A stretch of DNA of 64,000 nucleotides from Psychrobacter sp. PG1 (GCF_014897815.1 NZ_JABUZG010000048.1:122634-186633), one strand, 5' to 3'. Shown: positions 39,773 to 50,660, numbered from the stretch's first letter. The notes: generated by a model not told the origin, from the sequence alone. Numbers and translations are program-made.

Positions 39773-40627
39773 CTATTTAGGTATAAAGTGCGGCTTTATG
39801 ACACCGTCGAGCTTACTGTACGGGATACTAAGTACTGGCATACCATAAGCATATGGGCCGATAGAATAATGCTGATAACGGATATCGATGCCTTTATCCG
39901 TCAGTGTCACATTGTCACTTAAGGTAAATGGCCAGTTTTTCTCATAACTACTGACATCGTCGTCAACCGTTTTCACCCAAGTTTTATAAGCATCATAAGC
40001 AAGCGCTTTAAAACGTGATTCCTTGCCTGATTGAAGTATATCCTTAAGCGTGATTTGTTTTTTGGTATTAAGGTCAAATATTAAGTATTCGCTATAAGGC
40101 ATGCCATGAGCGCCACCAGTAAAGACATAAGTATTGATTTCAAACAGTTCAAAATCACTGACATGACCCAAATACTCAGGCGTTACCATTAGGCTATAAG
40201 CCCATGAACTGCCCTCTGGCATATCTATAAACTGTGAGCTGGCAAAATCATCAATGGCGGCTTTCACCATTGTCTGATTGACGTTCGTTTTGATAGGCGC
40301 AGATTCAGTCGGTTTACTATTGACGACTAAATTATTAATACGCGCATTGGCGATATCATTGATCCAACCGTGATTGGTCTTCAGATATTTGATGTCAATC
40401 TCTGGACAGTTATCGCGCTCAACACACTGTGCTTGCACTTTTTTAGGCAGCTCATATTCTAGATAATCCGTGCTACTGATGAGATTACCTGCATTGGCAG
40501 GCATCGCGATGCTACCTAGCAGTAAACTGCCGGCAAGCAGTCTCAGCATATGACTACGACTTGCTGTCATCGATAAATGCGGATTCATTGTTGGCTGATT
40601 GATATCAATTTGATTCGCAGCGTTCAT
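39773..40627 (-). CDS. DUF3298 / RsiV-like secreted protein
   Basis: A 284-residue exported protein. The signal peptide is LRLLAGSLLLGSIAMPANA after a 30-residue polar leader. The C-terminal half matches DUF3298: FELFEINTYVFTGGAHGMPY, YLIFDLNTKKQITLKDIL, DKGIDIRYQHYSIGPYAYG, then IPYSKLDGVIKP. The start at 40627 is set by AGAGGAT six bases upstream; the frame continues to 40765 without such a site. Function is unknown; relatives are anti-sigma RsiV and periplasmic lysozyme-binding-type proteins. Confidence 0.8.
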   Translation of the reverse strand: MNAANQIDINQPTMNPHLSMTASRSHMLRLLAGSLLLGSIAMPANAGNLISSTDYLEYELPKKVQAQCVERDNCPEIDIKYLKTNHGWINDIANARINNLVVNSKPTESAPIKTNVNQTMVKAAIDDFASSQFIDMPEGSSWAYSLMVTPEYLGHVSDFELFEINTYVFTGGAHGMPYSEYLIFDLNTKKQITLKDILQSGKESRFKALAYDAYKTWVKTVDDDVSSYEKNWPFTLSDNVTLTDKGIDIRYQHYSIGPYAYGMPVLSIPYSKLDGVIKPHFIPK

Positions 40628-40782
40628 ATATCCTCTTTTATAAACATAAGATGTTACTTGATATTCTACCGTAACAATGACGATGTATTGTAGGAACACT
40701 GTTTGTGTTTTTAGGGTTTTGCTGTCTCCTGCTAACGAATAGCTACCTACCCTCTCTCGTTTCATGCCTAAATCTAAGCTAA

Positions 40783-40808
40783 TAAAAAAGACACGGCTGG
40801 CGTGTCTT
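40783..40808 (-). terminator. Terminator after prfC
   Basis: AAGACACG-CCAGC-CGTGTCTT (minus strand) followed by TTTTTT, 33 bp after the prfC stop. Confidence 0.88.
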
Positions 40809-40840
40809 AAAAGATAAACTAACTCGTAAAATGATGAATT

Positions 40841-42436
40841 TTAGTGCTCACGAGTATTGCTAAAAGTGACTTCTGGATAGCGATCTTGCATAAGCTGCAA
40901 GTTGACCCGTGATGGGGCAAGATACGTTAAATAACCACCGCCATCTAGCGACAGCTGGTCATGGGCTTTGCGTTTGAATTTCGCCAATGCCACTTCATCA
41001 TCACAATGAATCCAGCGTACGGTGGCAATCGATACTGGCTCAAAGATACACTGTACTTTGTACTCTTCTTTGAGGCGATGCGCGACCACTTCAAACTGTA
41101 GTACACCAACCGCGCCCAAGATTAAATCGTTGTTAATCTGCGGCATAAAGACCTGTGTCGCGCCCTCTTCGCTTAGCTGCTGTAGCCCTTTTTGCAAGGC
41201 TTTTGATTTGAGCGGATCTTTTAGAATGACACGGCGGAACAATTCAGGCGCGAAATGCGGAATACCCGTAAAGTTCAGCTCTTCGCCTTCCGTAAAACTG
41301 TCACCGATAGAGATGGTGCCGTGATTATGCAAACCGATGATATCACCCGGATACGCTTCTTCTAACGCTTCGCGGTCCCCTGCCAAAAAGGTCAGTGCAT
41401 CGGCAATACGTACGTCTTTACCCAAACGTACATGCTTTAGCTTCATGCCTTTTTCATACTTGCCTGAACACACGCGTAAAAATGCAATGCGATCACGATG
41501 GCGTGGGTCCATATTGGCCTGAATTTTAAAGACAAAACCACTAAAATCCGTCTCTGTTGCCGCTACTTCACGCTCATTGGTTGGATGCGACTTGGGTGGC
41601 GGTGCATATTTGATCAAGGTATCAAGTACCATGTTTACGCCAAAGTTGCCCAATGCTGTACCGAACAATACTGGCGTCATCTCGCCCGCTAAGAACGCCT
41701 CAACGCTAAATTCTTCTAACGCCATTTGTACCAGCTCAAGTGACTCTTCGAAGGCATCAAACATCAATTGACCCAAACGCTCACGGATATCTGGATAATC
41801 ATAGCCCGCGCGGGTCTCAGAGACTGTCATCTTGCCGCCATTACCTTTTTCATAAAGGTAGGTCTTATTTTCGGTCAGATGATAGACACCAACGAAATCT
41901 TGTCCCATACCAATCGGCCAAGTCACTGGAATACATTTAATTTTTAACACTGCCTCAATCTCGCTAAGCAGCTCAAGCGGCTCACGAATTTGACGATCCA
42001 GCTTGTTGACAAATGAGATGATTGGCGTGTCGCGCATGCGGCAGACTTCCATCAGCTTGATGGTTCGCTCTTCGACCCCTTTAGCCCCATCGACCATCAT
42101 CAGTGCGCTATCGACAGCGGTCAAGGTACGATAGGTGTCTTCACTAAAATCGGCGTGACCTGGTGTATCCAATAGATTGACCACATGGTCTTGATAAGGA
42201 AACTGCATGACAGAGGTAGTGATCGAGATACCACGCTCTTGCTCCATACTCATCCAATCTGATGTCGCATGGCGATCTGTTTTTCGGCCTTTGACCTCAC
42301 CTACTACCTGAATTGCCTGACCCCATAATAGTAACTTTTCAGTCATGGTGGTCTTACCTGCATCGGGATGCGAGATAATGGCGAAAGTACGGCGTTTAGC
42401 CACTTCTTTGTTTAATTTCTTTGGATCTACGCTCAT
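40841..42436 (-). CDS. prfC: Peptide chain release factor 3
   Basis: A 531-residue translational GTPase that recycles RF1 and RF2. G motifs: [31 protein letters not shown] and FVNKLDR. C-terminal domains match RF3 ([25 protein letters not shown]). The longest frame begins with TTG at 42463; the ATG at 42436 gives [20 protein letters not shown], the normal RF3 N-terminus. Confidence 0.96.
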   Translation of the reverse strand: MSVDPKKLNKEVAKRRTFAIISHPDAGKTTMTEKLLLWGQAIQVVGEVKGRKTDRHATSDWMSMEQERGISITTSVMQFPYQDHVVNLLDTPGHADFSEDTYRTLTAVDSALMMVDGAKGVEERTIKLMEVCRMRDTPIISFVNKLDRQIREPLELLSEIEAVLKIKCIPVTWPIGMGQDFVGVYHLTENKTYLYEKGNGGKMTVSETRAGYDYPDIRERLGQLMFDAFEESLELVQMALEEFSVEAFLAGEMTPVLFGTALGNFGVNMVLDTLIKYAPPPKSHPTNEREVAATETDFSGFVFKIQANMDPRHRDRIAFLRVCSGKYEKGMKLKHVRLGKDVRIADALTFLAGDREALEEAYPGDIIGLHNHGTISIGDSFTEGEELNFTGIPHFAPELFRRVILKDPLKSKALQKGLQQLSEEGATQVFMPQINNDLILGAVGVLQFEVVAHRLKEEYKVQCIFEPVSIATVRWIHCDDEVALAKFKRKAHDQLSLDGGGYLTYLAPSRVNLQLMQDRYPEVTFSNTREH

Positions 42437-42554
42437 AATTTTTGGCTTCAACCTTAACTTCAAAAAGGCTGTCTTTTAGACAGTAATCTAACTAAATAGA
42501 ATAAATAATGAGCGTATTGTAGCGGATTTAGCGTCAAGGTGCAGAATTAGCGCA

Positions 42555-42592
42555 TAAAAAAACACTCCCTAGATAGTCAAATAGAGAGTGTT
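42555..42592 (-). terminator. Terminator after the 307-residue lipoprotein gene
   Basis: AACACTC...TAG-AGAGTGTT hairpin followed on the minus strand by seven T, 33 bp after the stop at 42625. Confidence 0.8.
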
Positions 42593-42624
42593 GGTCAATT
42601 TTTTAACATGATGAGTTTTTAAGA

Positions 42625-43548
42625 TTAATAGTAGCGTTTGATTTGTGCGGCCAAGAAATCTCCTGCGACTTCATTGACTATCGTACAATCCACCACACCG
42701 CGAAGACTGTTGGTATTCGGATTTATCACACCTTTGGCAACATAATTTGCTTCATAAATAGCATTTTTATCATTCGTGCCATCGTTATATTCGACACCAT
42801 TGTACTGATAAGCAGGCTGATTCCGGTATTCTAAGAACGTCACTTGTGCCGCTTTTTGCTTATTGCCTATGCCTACACCAAACTCAGAGGTTCTGTAGCC
42901 TCTATCATCGCTAAAACGGTTTTCAGCCGCATCAATCCACTTATCGATCGATGTATATCCCGTCTTGTTTTTGTCGTTAAAGGCTAAAAACGAGCGTTCG
43001 CTCTCGACTACTGGAAGATAGCAAACAGAGCCTATCGGAAACTCTGCATTAGCCGGAATCTTAGGATAATTATTCAAGTCCGTGAGAATACCGCGACTGT
43101 TATTTATGTTTGTACCAGCGCTATAACTGTTTGCCTGCAAGCCTGATAAGTTAAGCGTCTTATAATTGGTTTCGTAGTCTAGCTTGTTATTACTGTTTTT
43201 TTCATAGATGGGACGTTTGACCGTGCGGTTATCAACTTCAATGTTTTTGTTTTCCAGTCGCCCTTCGAAGTTGTCTGATAATACCGTTCTGTCCAAAGTA
43301 TTCAAACCTTGATTACTATAATTATTAACGATATTTTTTATCTTGATTTCACGCTCACCAGTACGGTAGGTCTCATCGATGCGTGCAATGGCACTATCTT
43401 TCGCTTGCTTATCATAGCTATTGTCAAAGCTGGTCAGCGTAATCTTATTATTACCCGAACCATAAATACCATCATCCTCCCCACCGCAGCCAGCAAGGGT
43501 AAATGTTAGCAAAGAAAGTGCAATAGGTAACACCATTGATTTATTCAT
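42625..43548 (-). CDS. Unknown lipoprotein
   Basis: A 307-residue predicted lipoprotein: MNKSMVLPIALSLLTF then lipobox LAGC followed by GGEDDG. The mature part is rich in Asn, Tyr and Lys with no domain I recognise; two Cys (SVCYLPV, VVDCTIV) could pair. It is more AT-rich than its neighbours by eye. No operon partner. Confidence 0.72.
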   Translation of the reverse strand: MNKSMVLPIALSLLTFTLAGCGGEDDGIYGSGNNKITLTSFDNSYDKQAKDSAIARIDETYRTGEREIKIKNIVNNYSNQGLNTLDRTVLSDNFEGRLENKNIEVDNRTVKRPIYEKNSNNKLDYETNYKTLNLSGLQANSYSAGTNINNSRGILTDLNNYPKIPANAEFPIGSVCYLPVVESERSFLAFNDKNKTGYTSIDKWIDAAENRFSDDRGYRTSEFGVGIGNKQKAAQVTFLEYRNQPAYQYNGVEYNDGTNDKNAIYEANYVAKGVINPNTNSLRGVVDCTIVNEVAGDFLAAQIKRYY

Positions 43549-43826
43549 CGAATAAGACCTTTATTGGTTAGATTTTTTATCATCTATTTTGATAACTTTA
43601 TTTTTTACAGCTATATTCCTATATTACATTAATACTTCTGTTACTTATAGCGATTAAGCTTTTCTTGCGATAGTTAAATGCAGCTAAAGATTCTACTAAC
43701 AGTTCACTTACAAATCCACAGTATATACTTACGACTGACCTATATTGCTCATGCACTGGTTTGTTATGCTGAATCCCTATCAAAATTTATTGCTTAAACA
43801 TAAAAACTCACAACAAAGGATATGTT

Positions 43827-44240
43827 ATGAAAACACTATATTCCACCAAAGCAACAGTTACTGGCGGTCGTACAGGTAATGCCAGTCTGCAAGACAGTGA
43901 TTTGACGATTAATATGGTCGCGCCGGGTTCCAGTAAGGACGGTAATAATCCAGAACAGTTATTTGCGATGGGCTATGCCGCTTGCTTTGATGGCGCACTT
44001 GCTGCGGTCAAAGGGGCAGAAAAAGCAAAGTTTGACTCTACCACTGAAGTATCCGTAGATTTAATGAAAGGTGAAGGCTTAGATTTTCAATTAGCCGTGA
44101 AAATTCATGTCACTGCTGAAAACACAGAGCTATCAGCGGATGAGTTCCAAAAGTTGGTCGAAAAAGCCAATAAAGTCTGCCCATATTCTAAAGCGACTCA
44201 CGGTAATATCGATAGTGAAGTGACTTCAGAAGTGAGATAG
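43827..44240 (+). CDS. ohr: Organic hydroperoxide resistance protein (Ohr/OsmC family)
   Basis: A 137-residue thiol peroxidase that detoxifies organic hydroperoxides. Both catalytic cysteines are visible: YAACFDGAL and KVCPYSKATHGN; the NPEQLFAMGYAACFD segment is typical of Ohr rather than OsmC. AAAGGA precedes the ATG. No OhrR regulator adjoins it. Confidence 0.93.
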   Translation: MKTLYSTKATVTGGRTGNASLQDSDLTINMVAPGSSKDGNNPEQLFAMGYAACFDGALAAVKGAEKAKFDSTTEVSVDLMKGEGLDFQLAVKIHVTAENTELSADEFQKLVEKANKVCPYSKATHGNIDSEVTSEVR

Positions 44241-44276
44241 ATTTTTAACAATAACAATGTCGGCTTTATCTATAAG

Positions 44277-44307
44277 AGAACTCAGTAAATACTGGGTTCT
44301 TTTTTTA
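44277..44307 (+). terminator. Terminator after ohr
   Basis: AGAACTCAG-TAAATA-CTGGGTTCT with one G-T pair, followed by a T run. Confidence 0.85.
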
Positions 44308-44437
44308 TGAGCGTCTGTCAGCAGTAGAAATATCATAACTATCGAGAAGTTCGGCAAGGTCTGATTTTATCGTTATAATGGAAGCATCGTTTTATCTGAT
44401 ATTTACTCTATCTGATACCTAATAATAAGTGACTTTT

Positions 44438-47428
44438 ATGACTGACCATATGACCGAATCCTCCGCAGACAATAACCACAACTCACATCAAGCGCTTGAC
44501 CCTAAAGCCTTACCAAATTTTGATACCATGCCCAACGTAGCGACTATGGACACCAGTCACGTGGACAAAAACCAGCCACCTTTTATTTTGGTTGATGGCT
44601 CTTATTATCTGTTTCGCACTTATCACGCCTTGCCAAAGACTATGCAAAACTCGCAGGGGCTAATAACGAATGCCATCCGTGGCACGCTCAATGCGCTACT
44701 AAAACTGATGCGTCGATATCATCCTACTCACATGGCGGTCTGTTTTGATACCAAGTCACCTACTTTTCGCCATCATATGTCTGCTGACTATAAGGCGGCG
44801 CGTCCACCCATCGACATAGAGCTGGTGGAGCAAATTCCTTATATCCATCGCTTGGTAACCGCTTTGGGCATTCCACTGTTACGCATCGAAGGTGCAGAAG
44901 CAGATGACATTATAGGCACACTGGCGCACCGTGCGGTCGAGCAAGGTCATCATGTGGTTATCTCAACCGGCGATAAAGACATGATGCAACTGGTTAATGA
45001 CTGTGTCATATTGGAAGATAGCTTCACGGGTAAAGTGACAGATACCCAAGCGGTCATCGAAAAATTCGGTATTAATCCAAACCAAATGATTGATTTTTTG
45101 ACCTTGATGGGTGATGCTTCTGACGGTATTAAAGGCGTGCCCGGTATCGGTAAAAAGACGGCGAAAGACTTGCTCGTTGAATACGGTGATATCGACAATA
45201 TGTTAAAGCACATCGGTTTTATTAAAGGACGCGGCGCTAAAGGCTTGATTGAGCATGCAGAGGAAATTCCATTCAATGCCAAACTGGCCACTATCGTCAC
45301 AGACTTAGATATCGGTCAAGACTGGAATGATTTGAAAATCGATACCAATCCTTGTGCTCATATAGATGAACTGCGCGAGCTATATAGCGAGCTTGAGTTT
45401 AGAAATGAGCTTGCTTCTCTTGACCACCCAAACCATCCAGCCAATGCTAATGGGAACGGCGTACAAAGTGTTGCAAGTAGCCAAGCAGATGCAGAATCAC
45501 AAGCACAAATCGCTAAATCGCTACAATCAAGCAGTATTGATAATGTTCCAGACAGCAAACAGCATGATAGAGCGTGGCATACTGTGCTCGACGAACCAGC
45601 TTTTGAGAGTCTAGTCGAATTATTAGAGTCTGCGCCGCACTTTGTCATTGATACCGAAACCACTAGCGTCCATTGGCGTCAAGCACAAATCGTCGGTTTG
45701 TCTTTTGCGGTACAAGCGCATGAAGGCTATTATATACCACTGACACATGCGCTAGAGGGTGACGAGCTGACGGCTAAACAGCTCGACCGTGATAGCGTTT
45801 TAACACGTCTAAAACCTATTTTAGAAAACCCAAATATCGGTAAAATCGGTCAGCATTTAAAGTACGACGCCCATATTCTCAGCCATTATGATATCGATTT
45901 ATTGGGTAATATTCATGCTCGTCCCAATAATTGGGCGATGGATACCATGCTTGCCAGCTATGTAATTAATGCCGCCATCACTCGTCATGGCATGGATGAT
46001 TTGGCACGCCATTATCTACAAATGCAAACCATCAGCTATGAAGATGTCGCTGGTAAAGGCGCTAAGCAAGTCACCTTTGACCAAGTCGCCATCGATATTG
46101 CTAGCGACTATGCTTGTGAAGATGCTGACATTACTTATCAGCTATTTGAGGTGTTCAGCGTTGAGCTGGTGAACGATGCCAATAATGCCAAATTATTACA
46201 CGAGCTAGAGATACCAACCGCCGAAATACTTTGTCAAATGGAAGCAAACGGTATCTTAATCAAACGCCCATTTTTAAACGAGCTATCAAAGCGCTTCGAT
46301 GAAGAAATTATCGCGCTAGAAAAACGCGCTTATGAAGTGGCAGGAGAAGAGTTTAACCTCGGCTCACCTAAGCAGCTCGGTGAGATGCTATTTGAAAAAC
46401 TCGGCGTTCCGGGTGGCAAAAAAACCAAATCGGGTCAATACTCTACTGGTGAAGCCGTACTGTCAAAAATCGATCATCCATTGGTCGATATCACCTTAGA
46501 ATATCGCGGTCTATCTAAGCTCAAAAGCACTTATACCGATGCGCTTGATAATGTCGCAGATTCTGAGACTGACCGCGTACATACCAGCTATCATCAAGCA
46601 TTGACCAGTACTGGGCGTTTGTCTTCGACTGATCCCAATTTACAAAATATTCCGATTCGTACCGCGACTGGTCGCTTGATTCGTCAGGCCTTTATCGCCC
46701 CAGAAGGTCGCGTTATTTTGGCGGCGGATTATTCACAAATTGAATTGCGTCTCATGGCGCATTTCTCAGGCGATAAAAACTTAACTGACGCCTTTAATGA
46801 AGGGTTAGATATTCACGCTGCGACTGCCGCTGAAGTACTTGGCAAGGATGTTGCCGACGTGACCTCGACCGAGCGCCGTAATGCCAAAGCCATTAATTTT
46901 GGTCTGCTATACGGTATGAGCGCCTTTGGACTTGCCAAGCAACTACAAATGAGTCGCAATGAGGCACAAGATTATATTGATATGTATTTTGATCGCTATC
47001 CGGGTGTCAAAAACTATATGATCAATACTCGCGCCAGTGCTCACGAGCAAGGCTATGTAGAGACGATATTAGGTCGTAAGCTCTACACGCCTGATATCAC
47101 TCACAGCAACCGCATGGTCAAGCAAGGCGCTGAACGTGCTGCGATTAACGCGCCACTACAAGGGTCAGCGGCAGATCTAATTAAGCTGGCTATGATTGCT
47201 GTCGATAAAGTACTGCCAAAAGCGCAAGCCAAAATGCTACTACAAGTCCATGATGAATTGGTGTTTGAAGTGGATAGTGACAAGGTAGATGAGATTAGCC
47301 AATTGATTACCGATGCCATGCAAGATGTCTTAACGACCACTGCTGTCGAAAAGGGCTGGAATGTGAGGTTTGCTGTGCCATTATTAGTTGAGACGGGTGC
47401 TGGCGAGAACTGGGATGAGGCGCATTAA
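44438..47428 (+). CDS. polA: DNA polymerase I
   Basis: A 996-residue repair and Okazaki-fragment polymerase. The 5'-3' exonuclease domain (FILVDGSYYLFRTYHALP, AEADDIIGTLAH, GDASDGIKGVPGIGKKTA) comes first, the proofreading domain (HFVIDTETTSVHW, with Asp and Glu intact) follows a variable Ser/Gln-rich linker, and the polymerase domain carries AADYSQIELRLMAHF, RRNAKAINFGLLYGMS and LLQVHDELVFEV. About 50 extra N-terminal residues precede the exonuclease domain. The frame begins with GTG at 44429; the ATG at 44438 is preferred. Confidence 0.97.
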   Translation: MTDHMTESSADNNHNSHQALDPKALPNFDTMPNVATMDTSHVDKNQPPFILVDGSYYLFRTYHALPKTMQNSQGLITNAIRGTLNALLKLMRRYHPTHMAVCFDTKSPTFRHHMSADYKAARPPIDIELVEQIPYIHRLVTALGIPLLRIEGAEADDIIGTLAHRAVEQGHHVVISTGDKDMMQLVNDCVILEDSFTGKVTDTQAVIEKFGINPNQMIDFLTLMGDASDGIKGVPGIGKKTAKDLLVEYGDIDNMLKHIGFIKGRGAKGLIEHAEEIPFNAKLATIVTDLDIGQDWNDLKIDTNPCAHIDELRELYSELEFRNELASLDHPNHPANANGNGVQSVASSQADAESQAQIAKSLQSSSIDNVPDSKQHDRAWHTVLDEPAFESLVELLESAPHFVIDTETTSVHWRQAQIVGLSFAVQAHEGYYIPLTHALEGDELTAKQLDRDSVLTRLKPILENPNIGKIGQHLKYDAHILSHYDIDLLGNIHARPNNWAMDTMLASYVINAAITRHGMDDLARHYLQMQTISYEDVAGKGAKQVTFDQVAIDIASDYACEDADITYQLFEVFSVELVNDANNAKLLHELEIPTAEILCQMEANGILIKRPFLNELSKRFDEEIIALEKRAYEVAGEEFNLGSPKQLGEMLFEKLGVPGGKKTKSGQYSTGEAVLSKIDHPLVDITLEYRGLSKLKSTYTDALDNVADSETDRVHTSYHQALTSTGRLSSTDPNLQNIPIRTATGRLIRQAFIAPEGRVILAADYSQIELRLMAHFSGDKNLTDAFNEGLDIHAATAAEVLGKDVADVTSTERRNAKAINFGLLYGMSAFGLAKQLQMSRNEAQDYIDMYFDRYPGVKNYMINTRASAHEQGYVETILGRKLYTPDITHSNRMVKQGAERAAINAPLQGSAADLIKLAMIAVDKVLPKAQAKMLLQVHDELVFEVDSDKVDEISQLITDAMQDVLTTTAVEKGWNVRFAVPLLVETGAGENWDEAH

Positions 47429-47550
47429 GCGTTTTTGTAGAATAAAACAGCTCAAGACCTAACGTTTTTATTTTATAGGATATGGGCTGTTCTTTAGATT
47501 GCCCATATCATACCCAATCGATAGTATCTAATTCGTAGGAGCTGACGTTG

Positions 47551-48342
47551 ATGACTAAGGATTCCGTTATCAAACAATTATTGACCACACTCATCCTAGC
47601 TTTTAGCTTGTCTTTAAGCAATTACGTAATAGCATGCGGATTATTGCCAGGATATAAGTTGTCGAAGGGAGTAAGTTGGGGTGAGCTATGTGACTTCAAT
47701 GAAGGTTTAGCAAGTGCTCAGAAAGATGGGAAATATGGTTTTATTGATAAACAAGCCAATATCATCGTTCCATTCAGTTATAACTTTACTGCTGAGTTTT
47801 CTGATGGACTCGCCATCGTTAAAAAAAATGAACATCATGGATACATCAACAAAAAAAACCAAGTCATTATTCCGATAATATATGATGATGTCAGACCTTT
47901 TTCTGAAGGTAAGGCGGCTGTTGAGTACGAGGGTAAATGGGGTGTTATTAATGATACTGGCGAACTTACTATTCCATATCAGTTTGACGAAATCAGGTAT
48001 TTCTCAGAAGGACTAGCACCTGTAAGAAAGGATGAACTGTGGGGTTATATTGATAGCAGTGGAAAGACTGTTGTACCCTTAAACTATCTGAATGCTGATT
48101 CATTTCATAATGGCTTGGCAGTCGTGGCAAAAGAGAATGGTTATGGCATGATAAATAAAGATAATAAAATAATCGTCCCTACGGAGTATGACATGCCTAT
48201 TTTCATTGATAATTATTACATAGATACTTTTAAGTTTTTGAAAGGCAATAATTTTTATTATTTTGATTCAAATGGTGATCGCTTAGCTGTTAGCAGCTAT
48301 CTTGACACGATGCCTGAAGTGATACTCGATAGACAAAGATAA
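47551..48342 (+). CDS. Secreted WG-repeat protein
   Basis: A 263-residue exported protein. A signal peptide (LLTTLILAFSLSLSNYVIA) is followed by five WG-type repeats of about 35 residues, such as GLASAQKDGKYGFIDKQANI, GLAIVKKNEHHGYINKKNQV, KAAVEYEGKWGVINDTGEL, GLAPVRKDELWGYIDSSGK and GLAVVAKENGYGMINKDNK. WG repeats are thought to be beta-propeller or extended binding scaffolds. TAGGAG nine bases before the ATG sets this start over TTG 47548. It is visibly more AT-rich than polA. Function unknown. Confidence 0.82.
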   Translation: MTKDSVIKQLLTTLILAFSLSLSNYVIACGLLPGYKLSKGVSWGELCDFNEGLASAQKDGKYGFIDKQANIIVPFSYNFTAEFSDGLAIVKKNEHHGYINKKNQVIIPIIYDDVRPFSEGKAAVEYEGKWGVINDTGELTIPYQFDEIRYFSEGLAPVRKDELWGYIDSSGKTVVPLNYLNADSFHNGLAVVAKENGYGMINKDNKIIVPTEYDMPIFIDNYYIDTFKFLKGNNFYYFDSNGDRLAVSSYLDTMPEVILDRQR

Positions 48343-48379
48343 ATACAGTAACCGCTAAAGATAATAAGAATTTTTCATC

Positions 48380-49156
48380 TTAACTTTTATCATCTGGCAA
48401 GTTAAACATCTGTGTCTGCTCGTTGAACTCTACAATAAAGCTATCTGTACCTTTATCCAGACTAGAGGGTATTGGCTCGTAGTTGTTATCATAAAGACCG
48501 TGTTCGTAATTGACAGTGACTTTTAAGGGATAAAAGCCTTGAGTCATAACCCCACCTGTATTGATACTAACATCACTTTCAGCTTCACCATATGACTGTT
48601 TACTCATAAGCTCATACGAATAATCTAAATCCAATCTTGCCACTTCTTCGACTTTACCACTTGTCATAGCAGCGTACATACTCCAAGAACAATTGGTTTG
48701 ACCACCTGCACCGGAGCCACAAAACTTACCTACCCAACCGTACCTATCAGCACCCACTTCTCTTAAATCGAAACCTATCAGCTGACTTTGACCTGCTCCA
48801 CCATTTCTTATGTAAGGCTCGCTTGCAGAGACGACCCAAGAGTTGCCTAATTTATAAAGTATGAATAAACCGCCAAATCCTGGTGTCACTCGTGCACCAT
48901 CTTCCACCGTATCACCAGAAACCAATACATATAAAGTATCTACTCCCTCGATGTTTTTAAATTCATAATGCTTAGGAGCAAGGCAATAGATTTCTGAGCC
49001 GTCGTCATATAAGGTACAACCACGCAACTTATCATAGCTTGAACTGTAATAAACACTCATAATTTTTTCGACAGCTTGTCTGATATCAAGAGATATTTCA
49101 GCATGTGCTGAAGGCAAGACCATCAGAAACAAGCTTACAATGATTAAAACTTTCAT
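48380..49156 (-). CDS. Unknown secreted protein
   Basis: A 258-residue protein with a signal peptide (MKVLIIVSLFLMVLPSAHA). The mature part has several Cys (RGCTLYDDGSEIYCL, KFCGSGAGGQTNCSW) that could form disulphides, and is strand-rich. No domain recognised. It converges on the WG-repeat gene, 38 bp apart, and shares its AT-rich base use, so both may be acquired. Confidence 0.7.
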   Translation of the reverse strand: MKVLIIVSLFLMVLPSAHAEISLDIRQAVEKIMSVYYSSSYDKLRGCTLYDDGSEIYCLAPKHYEFKNIEGVDTLYVLVSGDTVEDGARVTPGFGGLFILYKLGNSWVVSASEPYIRNGGAGQSQLIGFDLREVGADRYGWVGKFCGSGAGGQTNCSWSMYAAMTSGKVEEVARLDLDYSYELMSKQSYGEAESDVSINTGGVMTQGFYPLKVTVNYEHGLYDNNYEPIPSSLDKGTDSFIVEFNEQTQMFNLPDDKS

Positions 49157-49248
49157 ATAATAGCGCCTCTATATGTATGTGCTTAACGACCTATGGCATA
49201 ATACTTTTGTTTGTCCTTTTTAGCTACCCAAAGTAATTGAAGCTCTCC

Positions 49249-50409
49249 ATGATTAAACCAGCAAATCTCAACACCATTACCCTTTACACACTTGCCAGCT
49301 TAAGTTTATGCACGCAAGCATGGGCGGATACTACGCCCACCACAGAGCCGAAAGTCGAACCGCTAAAATCTGACACTTCTTCGTTATCTCATGATGCTAA
49401 CTCTAATCGAGATGAAAACCTCAATCAATTTGGCTATCGACCTCAACCTACCGAAACATCTGCCGAGCAGTCCGCTCCATCAGTACAAGGAGCACAAAAT
49501 TGGACGGACGAACGCCGTGAAGAGGTCCAAGAGCAGCTGCATGAATGGGCACACAAAATGGACGGTTGGTTCGGCGAACCGGATCCCAAAAAACCCGCCA
49601 AAGCCAGTTTACGAGTTGTACTAGATACCCGCTGGGTCAACGATCCACAATCAGGCAGTGATATAAGCGTTGAACCTAGGATTCGCGGCCGCTTACGATT
49701 GCCAGTGTTAGAAAAAAGATTGAGCCTGATTATCGGTGATGAGGATTTGGATGAAGATACTTTCTTAAAACAGAATGTGACGGGCGATACCTACCAAGCA
49801 AATACCAGTAACCAAGATGGACTCGTCAACAGGAGAAAAACGCGAGAAGACAATGGTTCTATCGCCCTTCGTTGGTCACGTTTTAGTCATGAGGTTGAGC
49901 AGCAGTTAGGGGTCAAAACAGATATCGATGTCGGGGTTCGCTCGCTCGATGACTTATACGTAAAAATGAGCGTCGATAAAGACTGGTATGACAACAAAAA
50001 ATGGACTGTCACTAGTGATAGTTACTATCGTTATGGACTCGATAGTGAGCACTATGCAAAAGGCGGGCTAAATCTGCAATATGGCACAAATCCTGAGCGG
50101 TTCATCAATAATCGCACCGCCATCCGTTATCGCAATCAAGACAATGAAGAAAGCACAGACTGGAGCAATGACCTCAGACAAGTACACTACTTGGGCAATG
50201 AAAAACAGCTGGCTTATGGTGTCTCTACTGGCGGTTACTTTGACCATGACAAATCAACATTAAACAGCTATGGCCCTGCTATAAGCTACCGCCAACCCGT
50301 CTGGCGAGAGTGGCTTTATGTACAAACAGAGCTAAATTATTACAATGATAAAACAGCGGATAAGGACCATTACCCGTCAGCATTATTACGGATGGAAGCC
50401 TTATTTTAA
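49249..50409 (+). CDS. Predicted outer-membrane or periplasmic beta-rich protein, unknown
   Basis: A 386-residue exported protein. The signal peptide ends near LCTQAWA. Residues of about 30-90 are polar and probably flexible. The rest alternates polar and aromatic residues in strand-like stretches (SLRVVLDTRW, RLRLPVLEKRLSLIIGDEDL, DSYYRYGLDSEHYAKGGLNL, AISYRQPVWREWLYVQTELN) and ends in Phe (RMEALF), as outer-membrane barrels do. I do not know its function. The frame begins TTG 49237; ATG 49249 is used. Confidence 0.75.
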   Translation: MIKPANLNTITLYTLASLSLCTQAWADTTPTTEPKVEPLKSDTSSLSHDANSNRDENLNQFGYRPQPTETSAEQSAPSVQGAQNWTDERREEVQEQLHEWAHKMDGWFGEPDPKKPAKASLRVVLDTRWVNDPQSGSDISVEPRIRGRLRLPVLEKRLSLIIGDEDLDEDTFLKQNVTGDTYQANTSNQDGLVNRRKTREDNGSIALRWSRFSHEVEQQLGVKTDIDVGVRSLDDLYVKMSVDKDWYDNKKWTVTSDSYYRYGLDSEHYAKGGLNLQYGTNPERFINNRTAIRYRNQDNEESTDWSNDLRQVHYLGNEKQLAYGVSTGGYFDHDKSTLNSYGPAISYRQPVWREWLYVQTELNYYNDKTADKDHYPSALLRMEALF

Positions 50410-50606
50410 CCCTGCCATCTATTGAATTGGTTGTATCATCATAGGTATAAATAGCCGCTAGCAATGTGCATAAAAAAGGGCATTTGTTTGCTTGTATTAA
50501 CAATGACATATGACTCATTAGTTATATTAAATAACGTTATAGCACTGACATTGGCGTTATAATAGCGGTCTATTACGTTACCTGTAATTAAATAAGTTTC
50601 GGTCTA

Positions 50607-50635
50607 AAGTGAGCCTTTGTGCTCACTTTTTTTAT
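50607..50635 (+). terminator. Terminator-like hairpin just upstream of the 50661 gene
   Basis: AAGTGAGC-CTTTGT-GCTCACTT followed by seven T. It lies 198 bp after the previous stop and 26 bp before the next start. It could be the terminator of the upstream gene or an attenuator in the leader of the next one. Confidence 0.8.
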
Positions 50636-50660
50636 TTTAAAAAATCAGGAGATTTTTATT

